Assembly: GCA_964387935.1 (NCBI GenBank)
Contig: CAYLZN010000313.1
Span: 1-6,910 of the forward strand
Length of the DNA stretch: 6,910 nucleotides
Source: CAYLZN01 sp964387935
GTDB taxonomy: Bacteria > Acidobacteriota > Vicinamibacteria > Vicinamibacterales > JAFNAJ01
Direction of reading: 5' to 3'
How positions within the stretch are numbered: the stretch's first letter is position 1; each line of letters starts with the position of its first letter. The translations under genes were made by a program, and so were the position numbers. Below the pieces are notes generated by a model. It saw nothing but the letters and a program-made list of their open reading frames with translations, did no database searches and was not told the origin of the DNA. Below, piece after piece: positions 1 through 6,910 of the stretch.

Positions 1-3000
1 TGCGGCAGCGGCCGCGATCCCGCAGGTCAACGCAGGGGTCTGGGGCGTGGTGCGCGCCGGCGCGGACATCGTCGGCCTCGACGCGGCCGCGGCCTACGCC
101 GCGGAGCGACAGGGCGAGCAGCGCGGCTTCGTGCAGGACCTGCGCCCGCAGACCGGGAACTGGGTGCTGGACACTGCCTACGGGGGGATCACCTCCGCGG
201 CGCAGAGCGCCCTGATGGCGCCGACCGGCGCCGCCGGGCTCCTCACCGGGTTCGGCCTGACCACCGGCGGGGACACCTACGGGCAGGCGCGCGACGCCGG
301 CAAGGGAGTCGGCGAGTCGCTCGCCTTCGGCGCCTCGCAGGGGGTGATCGAGGCCGGCACGGAGATGCTCCCCGCGGGCGCCTTCCTGCGGATGATGAAG
401 GGTGAGGCCGGCGGCGCGGTCCTGAAGACCATCAAGGAGTTCGCCGCCAAGGAGGCGATCGGCGAGCAGGTCGCGACCGCCCTGCAGGACCTCAACGAGT
501 GGGCCGTCCTGCACCCCGATCGGCCCTTCAGCGACTACCTCGCGGCGCGCCCGGGCGCGGCCGCCGAGACGCTCATCTCCACGATCGTCAGCGTGGGCGC
601 GTCGACCGCCGCCGCGCAGGCGCTGCAGGCCTACGGCGAGCGCGCCCAGCGCGGCGTCGAGGCCGCCAAGGAAGCCGAGCAACTGCTCAAGGCCAGCGCC
701 GCCAGCCAACTGCGGGCGCGCGACCCGGAGGCCTTCCGCAAGTTCCTCACCGAGGCGAGCACCGACGAGAACGGCGACGAGTCAACCTTCTTCATCGACG
801 GGCGAGCCTTCGCGCAGGCGATCGGCTCGACCGGTGTCAGCTTCGAGGAGTTCCGCGCGCGGGCCCCGGAACTGGCCCAGCAGATGATCGACGCCGTGCA
901 GACCGGCGGCGACATCGAGATCCCTGTGGCCGACTTCGCGACCGCGTTCGCCGGCACGCAGGAGGGCGCCACGCTTCTGCAGCACGTGCGCACGTCGCCC
1001 GATGCGGCCAGCGCCGCGGAGGCGGCCGTCTTCGCGCAGACGCAGCCCGAGGTGCTCCAGCAGGAGATCGAGCGCGCCACCGCCGAGGCTGTCGGCGAGG
1101 AGGTCGGCCAGCGGTCGGAGACGACCGTGCGCGATCGCATCCTGCAGCAACTGCAGAGCACCGGTCGCTACAACGACGAGGTCGCGGGCATCAACGCTCA
1201 GGTGGCCGCGTCGATGTTCACGGCGCTGGGCGCGAAGATGGGCCGCACCGCCGAGCAGGTGATGGCGGACTTCCCGCTGCGGATCGTCGGCGAGAACCCG
1301 GCGGCGCCGGGGGAGGTGCTCAACGCCACCGACGACCCGCAGTTCCGCGCGTGGTTCGGCGACAGCAAGGTCGTCGACGAGGGCGGCGCGCCGCTGGTCG
1401 TATATCACGGGACGAACGCGGATGTGTCGGCCTTCGATCCGTCGTGGACTGACCTGTCGCCGCGCGGCGACAGCGCCGGTGCCGGGTTTTTCTTCACGCG
1501 CGAGCCGCGCGAGGCGTCTGGCTACGCTGGGGGATCTGGCGGTAACGTCATGCCGGTCTACCTGTCGATCGCAAATCCGTATGCGATCCCGGAAGGCGGC
1601 GAGCGGTACAACGACCCGGTGTTCTTGGCGATGCACAACTCGCGCGCTGACGCGAAGGCCGTACGGCAGCGGCTGATCGACGAGGGCTACGACGGTATCG
1701 TGACGCACTTGGGCGAGATCGTCGCCTTCCACCCCGAGCAGATCAAGTCCGTCTTCAACCGCGGCACGTGGGACGCGAACGACCCCAACATCCTGAACCA
1801 GCGCGCGCCCTCCTCGCGCTTCGAGGTGCGCCGCGAGAAGGCCAGCGGCCGCTACGTGGGCGCCCCCGACTGGGTGGGCTCGTCCCCGCAGAAGTTGGCG
1901 GCGCTCCGCAAGAACCTCAAGAAGCTCGCCGAGGAGGGCCGCGCCGGCCAGTTCTGGTACGAGGACTCGGCGCGAGCCGTGATGGACCTCGTCGGCGGCG
2001 ACCCGGTCGAGGCCGAGAAGTTCATCGCCCTGCTGGCGATCTACTCGCAGGGCACCGATGTCAGTGCCAACGTCACCTTCGCGCTCACCGCCTACTACCA
2101 GTGGAAGGCCGGCCTGCCGATCAACACCGGTCGCTTCCCGTCCTCGCAGAGCGCCAAGGCGGAGGCTGTTCTGCGCCGCAACGAGGGCTGGGGCGGGATC
2201 AAGACCAACAACTTCTACAACGACCTGATGGAGGAGATCGACCCCTCCAAGATGGACGAAGAGCACGCCACCATGGATATGTGGATGGCGATCGCCTTCG
2301 ACTACGGGTCGGACAAGCTCGATCAGGGCCCCAAGTACGGGTTCGCGAAGGCGATCATTCAGAGCCTCGCCGATCAGATGGGCGTGCGCCCGCACCAAGT
2401 GCAGGCGATGATCTGGACGGCGATCAAGTACCGCGTCGAGAGCACCGAGGCGAAGCGACGCGAGATCGAGAGGAAGCGCGGCATTCAGGTGCAGGCCGAG
2501 GATGGCTCGTGGGTCGTCCCGAAAGAGAAGGAGTACGACCACTTCCGGCTGGCCTTCAAGCTCGCCATGCAGGCGCCCCTCGATCAGGCGGGGATGAACG
2601 CCAGCAAGTTCGACTTCGGTGACGCGCTGCGCGACCGGATGGTGATGATCTCGTGGGAGGCGGCCCCGAGCACCTCGCCGGGCCGCTCACTGCCGGGCAT
2701 CCACACGGCGCCTCTGGAGCAGCAGTTCGAGTACCTCTCGGCGGTTCGTCGGGCGACCTCGGACGAGAAGGGTCGCGACCTGATCGCGGACCTCGCCGGT
2801 CTCCCGCAGGGCTCCACTGTGGAGGGCTTCGGGGCGTGGCAGGCGATGGTCCGCGCGGGCGCCCAGACGATGCTCGCGGTGCCCTCGGAGGGCGCCGGGA
2901 AGACGCGCACGATCCGCCCCGTCGCCAAGGAGCTGCTGGACCTCTACTCGGCGATCCGCGGCTACGTGCTGGAGCAGGACGCGGTCGTCTACCACACGCC

Positions 3001-6000
3001 CGTCTGGGACGACGCCAAGATCCGCCACAACGGGGTGCATCTGAGCACCGCCCGGCCGCTGCACGCCGAGGAGGTGCGGATGCTATACTCGGCGCTGCAC
3101 GAGAAGTTCGGCACGTGGGAGCTTGCCCCCGGCTGGCGGCCTGACGGCGCGCGGGTCCTGAACTTCGTCGAGGGCCTCGACAACAAGGACTTCCAGAAGG
3201 GTCTCGACGAGGTCATCGACGGGCTGCCGGATGACTTCGGCGGCGGCTCCGTAACCACCCGCTCGTTCCGCTCCGATGGCGACTACATCGGCAACGACTG
3301 GCAGGAGAATCCGAATGGTGAAGCGTATCTCAGCCGAATTCAAGCCCAGCGACCCGATCTTCTCGGAAGGGTCGCAGACCTTCGTGCCGCCGTCGAGGCA
3401 GTCAATGCCCAATTCGCCGCTCGCTACGGATGGGATCGGGCCGAAGCTGAAGGCGAGCGCGGCGATGAGCGCGCAGGAGATGGCCGAGCAGTACCGTCTG
3501 CAGCGGCTGTTGGAGCAAGCCCTCTCGCCGGCATCCACTTCAGCCACGCCGCCCGCACCGTCCTCGACGGACGCTACTACGGGACAGGACTGAGGGGCGA
3601 GGAGGCCAAGCGGGTCTTCGCCTCGGACGATCGCCGCCTGCACGAGCGCGTCTACACCTACATCAACTGGGGCAAGGGTGTCACCCCCGAGGCGGGGGTG
3701 GGCCCGGTCGCCCACGAGGTGATGCTGCCCACCCTCTACGATCCCTCCGAGGATCCGCTGGGGCTCTGGAACGCGAACGACCTCAACGGCTCCGAGGCGG
3801 CGATCCTCGACGCCGGCTACCACGGCTACTTCATCCGCTCGTTCGGCCTCGATCAGGGCGCCGCCGTGGTCATCGGTTCGGCCTCGCGCGGCCTGCAGGC
3901 CAAGGTTATCGATGCGCCCCCAGCGGTAGCACCCGCTACCGGGCGGCGCCCGTTCGCCGGCAAGTACCGCACGCAGTTGACCTCCAAGGAGATGGACGCG
4001 CTCGACCCGCACATGGACGAGGTGCGTGCGGCGGCGCCCAGCGCCAGCCTCTCTTTCGGCACCTTCATGGCCGAGGAGGGTGAGGCGCAGGCGGCCCGCG
4101 AGGTGGCCGCCAAGTACGGCGTGGCGCTACCTGAGCAGTCGCTGGAGCAACCCGTCTACCACGGCACGCCGCACGAGTTCGAGGCCTTCAGCTTCGACGA
4201 GATCGGCTCGGGCGAGGGCGCGCAGGTGTTCGGCTGGGGGCTCTACTTCGCGGAGTCGCGCGGAGTCGCCGCCGAGTACCGCAGGAAGCTCGCGTCGAAC
4301 ACCGCGTCGTATACGGTAGACGGTAAGGAGGTCTGGAACTCGAAGACCGGCAAATACGGCACGCCCGAGCACATCGTGGCGCTGGCGCTATACGACGGGG
4401 ACGCGAAGCGGATTCACGATCTCGTGAGCGACTACCGACGCGTCGGCATGGAGGACAAGGCGGCTGGCCTCGAAGCGAAGCTGCGCGAGTGGGAAGGCAA
4501 GCCCGTCAAGCAGATCGTCACCAAGGGCGGCACCCTCTTCCGCGCGGACGTACCCGACGAGGCAATCGGTCGGATGCTGCTCTGGGACGCGCCGCTGAAT
4601 AAGCAACCGCCTGCCGTGCGCGAAGCGTTGCGGGCCGCCGGGGTTACGTCGTACGTCGACGGGATGCAGGCCGAGTACCTCGGTTCTCTTCCGCCCGCTG
4701 CGCGCGTCATCGCGGAGCGGATGCTCGCGGCGCCCGAAGGCGCGCTGACCGACGGGCGATTCGATAAGGACTGGCGCGCGCTGCAGCGTATGGCCCCCGA
4801 TGTCGATCACAATGCGCTGCACGACATCCGCGACTGGTACGAGAGTAAGAGCGGCGCCGACCTCTATCAAGAACTCACCCTGTCGCGCGGCTCAGATCGT
4901 GCCGCGTCCGAGTACCTCGCCTCCATCGGCATCCCCGGCAACCGCTACCTCGATGGCGGCTCGCGCGGCAAGGGTGGCGGCACCTACAACACCGTCGTCT
5001 GGGATCAGGCACTGCTCGACCAGATGAACGAGCAACTGGAGAAGGAGGTCGCCCAGCGTCAGGAGGCGCCGCGGGGCACCTTCAACCCGTCGACCCTGAC
5101 CATCTCACTGCTGGAGAAGGCCGACCTGTCGACCTTCCTGCACGAACTCGGCCACTTCGGGCTGGAGATGATGGTCGAGATCGCCGCCCAGCCGGGCGCG
5201 CCGCAGTCGGTGATCGACGACGTGCGGATCATCCTCGACTGGCTGGGCGTCAAGGACCTCCAGTCGTGGCGGGCGATGACGCTGGACGAGCAGCGCCCCT
5301 ACCACGAGCAGTTCGCGGAAGGCTTCGAGACCTACCTGTTCGAGGGCAAGAGCCCGAGCGCGGAGTTGAACAGCGCCTTCGCGCGGATCGCCGCGTGGAT
5401 GCTCAACGTCTACAAGTCGCTGACCTCGATGCGCGTCAAGCTCACCCCCGAGGTGCGCGGCGTCTTCGATCGGATGCTGGCGACCAACGACCAGATCGCC
5501 GAGCAGGCGCGTCTGCGCAACATGGCGCCGCTCTTCAGCGACCCGTCGCAGGCCGGCATGAGCGCCAAGGACTGGGCGGCCTATCAGGAGGTGGGCGCGC
5601 AGGCGGCACGCGACGCCGTCGCGGACCTGCGCACGCGCACGCTGCGCGATATGCGCTGGATGGCGAACGCCAAGGGGCGCGCCCTGAAGAAGCTGCAGGA
5701 CAGTGCCAAGGAGGTCCGCCGCGGCGTGCGCGCCGAGGTCGAGGAGCAGGTCGACGCCCAGCCGGTCTACGCGGCGATGGCCTTCATCGAGCGCGGCACG
5801 ATGGCCGATCGCGACCTGACCAACGCGCAGCGCACAGCGCTCGACACGATGGCCGGGGGCAAGACCAAGCTCTCCCTGCCGGCCCTCAAGGCGCTCTACG
5901 GCGAGGGGCCCGCGGCCCCGTGGCGCTACATCAAGCAGACGCTGGTGGCCGCCGAAGACGGCGCCGACCCGGACGCGGTCGCGGCCGCCTTCGGCTTCGA

Positions 6001-6910
6001 CAGTGGCGACGCGCTGGTGCGCGCGATCCTCGCCGCCGAGCCCCGCCAGCAACTGGTCGAGGCCCTCACTGACAAGCGGATGCTGGAGGAGCACGCGGAC
6101 CTGTCCGACCCGGTGCAGATCGAACTGGCCGCCGAGGAGGCGATCCACAACGAGGCCCGCATCCGCTTCGTGGCCACCGAGATGAAGGCCCTGCAGGACG
6201 GCATGAGCGCCCGCGAGAAGGTCGGCGAGACGCGCGTCACGCGCGGCAAGAACGCCGGCCAGACGCGCGCCGTCACCGTCGACGGGCTCGTGCGTGCCGC
6301 TACTCAATACGCTGAGCAAATCGTCGGACGCACCGTCGTGCGCCGCCTGAGCCCGACCAAGCACGCGCGCGCCGCCGCCAACGAGGCGAAGGCGGCCGCG
6401 GAGGCGATGAAGGCCGGGGACCTGCAGACGGCGCTGGCCCACAAGCGCAACCAGTTGCTGCACGAGCGCACCTCGAAGGCGATGTCGGAGGCGATCACGA
6501 CCTTCGAGAAGAACCTCGGCTATCTGCGCAAGTTCCGCAACAGCAACCGGGCGCGCGGCAGCATCGACGCCGACTACGTCGAGCAGATCGAGAACCTGCT
6601 GAACGCGATCGACACCCGCAACCAGACCAACAAGCGACAGGACTCGATCAACGCGCTCAAGAAGTGGATCGCCGCGCAGGAGGCCGAGGGCCTCCCGGTG
6701 GCGCTGGACGCGGACCTGATCGAGTCGCTGCAGATCACCAACGTGCGCGACCTCACCGTCGATCAACTGCAGGCGCTGGTCGATCAGGTGCGCTCGATCG
6801 AGCATCTGGGCAAGCTCAAGAAGAAGCTCCTCACTGCCCGCGATAAGCGGGAGTTCGATGCGATCGCCGACGAGTTGGCGGCCACTATCCGCGAGCACGG
6901 CGGCAAGCCC
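1..6910 (+). CDS. Giant phage-type polyvalent protein (three ART-like modules plus zincin), internal fragment open at both ends
   Basis: Reading from base 2, the frame is open for 2303 codons without a stop; base 1 is the last base of a cut codon, and the frame leaves the window at 6910. Third codon positions are overwhelmingly G or C across nearly the whole length, as expected for a real gene in GC-rich DNA. Visible modules in order: Ala/Gly-rich hydrophobic N-part, ART-like 1 (VYHGT), a large helical module, ART-like 2, ART-like 3 (VYHGT, GLYFAES), zincin (HELGH) and a long charged helical tail. This architecture is that of polyvalent proteins of phages and conjugative elements, some of which (P1 DarB type) enter the cell with the DNA and protect it. 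The specific role here is inferred, not shown. No cysteine codon occurs in frame. The start must lie upstream, because homologous-looking sequence begins at the first base. A second gene is embedded out of frame at 3315-3593. Confidence 0.93.
2..1300 (+). other. N-terminal part of the giant protein: Ala/Gly-rich, hydrophobic segments, then acidic helical region
   Basis: Residues 1-433. Residues about 61-90 form a Gly/Ala/Leu-rich stretch (containing GAAGLLTGFGL), and about 191-210 form another apolar stretch (TLISTIVSVGAS). Between them, residues about 100-175 look like amphipathic helices rich in Gly, Ala and Glu. Residues 303-342 carry an IPVADFA segment followed by LLQHVRTSPDA, a combination I associate with large phage polyvalent proteins ahead of the ART domain. 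Residues about 345-400 are Glu/Gln/Ala-rich and probably a coiled helix. No enzyme motif is visible. The apolar segments could contact or cross a membrane during DNA delivery, but they are Gly-rich and not clean transmembrane helices, so this is inference. Confidence 0.55.
1343..1771 (+). other. ART-like module 1 (ADP-ribosyltransferase fold, retains a candidate catalytic Glu)
   Basis: Residues about 448-590. The entry is a typical polyvalent-protein lead-in (FRAWFGDSKVVDEGG) followed by VVYHGT at 466-471, where His469 fits the first motif of the H-Y-E class of ART folds. GFFFT at 495-499, with a Tyr at 508 in the following helix, fits the second motif. The third motif region is IDEGYDGIV (559-567), then Glu572 directly before IVAF and HPEQIKS, the position where the acidic catalytic residue usually sits. 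The fold would transfer ADP-ribose from NAD+ to a target, or may be used only for binding. The target is not visible. Codons here end in A or T more often than in the flanks (about 16 of 84 between 1388 and 1636). Confidence 0.75.
1820..3433 (+). other. Large helical module of unknown activity between ART-like modules 1 and 2
   Basis: Residues about 607-1144. The first half (about 620-815) is predominantly helical with striking aromatic and polar signatures: QFWYEDSARAV near 650, YSQGTDVSAN at 681-690, NTGRFP at 708-713, K734 with NNFYNDL at 736-742, MDMWM at 758-762 and QAMIWTAIKY at 801-810. The spacing of such conserved-looking Trp, Asn, Lys and Asp residues suggests an enzyme or nucleic-acid-binding domain seen in large phage proteins, but I cannot name it with confidence. 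The second half (about 815-1144) has a segment around GRSLPGIHTAPLEQQFEYL, then a mixed region ending in VNAQFAARYGW. The nested gene starts over the last part of this module. Confidence 0.5.
3303..3307 (+). promoter_or_regulatory. Ribosome binding site AGGAG for the nested gene
   Basis: AGGAG matches the core Shine-Dalgarno sequence and is separated from the ATG at 3315 by 7 bases, the usual optimum. It lies inside the giant reading frame, where it encodes part of a Gln-Glu pair. It selects 3315 over the earlier in-frame ATG at 3276, which is preceded by pyrimidine-rich sequence. Purine-rich GAG-type codons are common in this gene, so the motif alone would be weak. It gains weight from coinciding with the start of the codon-bias switch. 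Confidence 0.6.
3315..3593 (+). CDS. Nested overlapping small gene, +1 frame inside the giant gene, product unknown
   Basis: This is a 92-codon ORF, ATG at 3315 to TGA at 3591-3593, wholly inside the giant CDS but in another frame. AGGAG at 3303-3307 sits 7 bases before the ATG. An in-frame ATG at 3276 has no such site, so 3315 is the preferred start. By hand count, the giant frame ends in A or T in 36 of 69 codons between 3317 and 3523, against 6 of 45 just upstream and 4 of 45 just downstream. The nested frame ends in A or T in only about 9 of its first 67 codons. The product has a polar, Pro/Ser-rich first part (residues 1-45), a probable amphipathic helix (about 46-70, with AQEMAEQYRLQRLLEQAL) and a Ser/Thr/Pro/Ala tail. 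It has no signal peptide, membrane segment or cysteine. I do not recognise the family. The tail overlaps the start of ART-like module 2, where the giant frame regains its codon bias, so the tail is probably the less constrained part. Confidence 0.68.
   Translation: MVKRISAEFKPSDPIFSEGSQTFVPPSRQSMPNSPLATDGIGPKLKASAAMSAQEMAEQYRLQRLLEQALSPASTSATPPAPSSTDATTGQD
3434..3526 (+). other. Low-complexity linker of the giant protein, translated in two frames
   Basis: Residues about 1145-1175 of the giant protein read as Glu/Arg/Gly/Asp/Ala-rich sequence followed by an Ala/Val/Ser stretch, with no domain features. In the overlapping frame the same DNA encodes the predicted amphipathic helix of the nested product. 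The giant frame uses many GNN codons ending in A or T here, which is what a G/C-ending code in the other frame imposes. The linker composition therefore looks dictated by the nested gene. Confidence 0.55.
3527..3916 (+). other. ART-like module 2 (divergent)
   Basis: Residues about 1176-1305. GIHFSH (His1179) would take the place of the YHGT strand of the other modules, followed by GRYYGTGLRGEEAKR (about 1191-1205). VYTYINWGKG at about 1217, AGVGPVAHEVML at about 1231-1242 and SEAAILDAGYHGYF (about 1264-1277) follow. The last resembles the IDEGYDG segment of module 1. The closing strand is QGAAVVIG (about 1285-1292), with no acidic residue where module 1 has Glu572. The order of elements supports an ART-like fold, but the changed motifs suggest a distinct chemistry or a binding role. 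The call rests on motif comparison by eye within the same protein and recall of similar phage proteins. Confidence 0.5.
3924..3952 (+). repeat. Two adjacent short inverted repeats in an interdomain linker
   Basis: CGGTAGC at 3924-3930 pairs perfectly with GCTACCG at 3935-3941 across a 4-base loop (ACCC). Immediately after, CGGGC at 3940-3944 can pair with GCCCG at 3948-3952 across a 3-base loop; the two structures share bases 3940-3941 and so would compete at that edge. No T-run follows, so this is not an intrinsic terminator. The bases encode a Pro/Ala/Val/Arg-rich linker between ART-like modules 2 and 3. They might slow ribosomes between domains, or be chance pairing in GC-rich DNA. Confidence 0.3.
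4139..5026 (+). other. ART-like module 3, long form with two internal extensions
   Basis: Residues about 1380-1675. VYHGTPHEFEAF begins at 1385 (His1387), followed by IGSGEGAQVFGWGLYFAES (about 1401-1419) with Tyr1426 in the next helix. These are classic signatures of the ART domain common in phage polyvalent proteins. LFRADVPDE (about 1512-1520) and LLWDAPL follow, then LYQELT near 1621, GIPGNRYLDGGSRGKG (about 1643-1658) and the closing strand TYNTVVWD (1661-1668). Asn1663 occupies the place of the acidic residue seen as Glu572 in module 1, as is usual in this subfamily as I recall it. Two stretches, about 1428-1510 and 1545-1615, separate the motifs by more than I expect and carry more A/T-ending codons, suggesting inserted sequence. 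Confidence 0.72.
5084..5489 (+). other. Zincin-type metallopeptidase module (HELGH)
   Basis: Residues about 1695-1829. The HExxH zinc motif is intact: His1714, Glu1715 and His1718 in TFLHELGHFGLEMM. Downstream, YHEQFAEGFETYLFEGKSPS holds candidate third ligands Glu1769 and Glu1773, in the arrangement seen in the metallopeptidase domain of polyvalent proteins. The lead-in FNPSTLTISLLEKADLST is also typical of these proteins. The domain could free parts of the polyprotein after entry or cleave a host protein; neither is shown. It follows ART-like module 3 after only about 30 residues, the usual order in this class. Confidence 0.8.
5533..6910 (+). other. Long charged helical region, C-terminal side of the window
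   Basis: Residues about 1845-2303, continuing past the edge. The sequence is rich in Ala, Glu, Arg, Lys and Gln with few Gly or Pro, and reads as long helices or coiled coil. Landmarks are an Arg/Lys-rich patch at about 1880-1915, GFDSGDALVRAIL (about 1998-2010), AEEAIHNEARIRFVATE (about 2044-2060), and KRNQLLHERTSKAMSEA (about 2150-2166). Similar segments follow the zincin domain in other large phage polyvalent proteins as I recall them. No catalytic motif is visible. In virion-packaged giants such regions may be structural or contact DNA, but that is inference. Confidence 0.55.

Noticed and set aside
499..1452. Plus-strand open frame in another frame (317 codons)
   Set aside because: Almost entirely Arg/Gly/Ala/Asp, a typical shadow of GC-rich coding DNA. 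The giant frame keeps its normal third-position GC over this stretch, so there is no sign of dual coding.
782..2542. Long open frame on the minus strand (586 codons)
   Set aside because: It lies antisense to the giant gene, whose G/C-ending codons suppress stops on the other strand. The translation is Arg/Leu/His/Val-rich without domain motifs, and the + frame shows clear domains and codon bias over the same bases.
1768..2622. Plus-strand open frame in another frame (284 codons)
   Set aside because: Arg/Gly/Pro-rich shadow; giant-frame codon bias is undisturbed and no ribosome binding site stands out.
3276..3314. Earlier ATG in frame with the nested gene, giving a 105-residue product
   Set aside because: No Shine-Dalgarno sequence precedes it, and the giant frame keeps its normal codon bias until 3315, where the switch begins.
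3300..3600. Frameshift or sequencing error explaining the codon-bias switch
   Set aside because: The giant frame has recognisable sequence on both sides in the same frame (VNAQFAARYGW before, GRYYGTG after) and no stop, so two compensating errors would be needed. The nested frame begins at a well-placed ATG.
3924..3952. Intrinsic terminator
   Set aside because: There is no T-run after either stem, and the site lies in the middle of an open coding frame.
3083..4012. Minus-strand open frame (309 codons) spanning the nested gene
   Set aside because: Arg/Val/Gly/Ala-rich shadow composition. The codon-bias switch at 3315-3523 is explained better by the + strand nested ORF, which begins exactly at the switch and has a ribosome binding site.
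5105..6898. Long open frame on the minus strand (597 codons)
   Set aside because: Same artefact: antisense to the zincin and helical tail, repetitive Arg/Leu/Gly/His composition, no recognisable domain or convincing ribosome binding site.

Overview
The window is GC-rich and almost wholly occupied by the interior of one very large gene on the + strand. Reading codons from base 2, there is no stop codon in 2303 consecutive codons. Neither the true start nor the true end of the gene lies in the window. The translated modules match the 'polyvalent proteins' of tailed phages, prophages and conjugative elements: giant proteins, such as the DarB-type proteins of P1-like phages, that string together ADP-ribosyltransferase (ART), metallopeptidase and long helical domains and are thought to act against host functions during DNA entry. 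The source is therefore probably a phage or prophage of a GC-rich bacterium. The sequence alone does not name the host.

Layout, with residue 1 being the codon at bases 2-4: an Ala/Gly-rich N-terminal part with hydrophobic stretches (bases 2-1300); ART-like module 1 (about 1343-1771); a large, mostly helical module of unknown activity (about 1820-3433); a linker (about 3434-3525); ART-like module 2 (about 3527-3916); a linker with two small hairpins; ART-like module 3, which is long and interrupted (about 4139-5026); a zincin-type metallopeptidase with HELGH (about 5084-5489); and a long charged helical region that runs off the right edge (about 5533-6910).

The most unusual signal is a second gene inside the giant one. 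At 3315-3593, in the +1 frame relative to the giant gene, lies a 92-codon ORF preceded by AGGAG at a spacing of 7 bases. Over its first 70 codons the third-position GC signal moves from the giant frame to the nested frame and then returns. This is what true dual coding predicts, and no other alternative frame I examined shows it. A second surprise is that the 2303 visible residues of the giant protein contain no cysteine at all, and neither does the nested product. I found no RNA genes, CRISPR array, insertion sequence or terminator. The long open frames on the minus strand look like GC-rich shadows.
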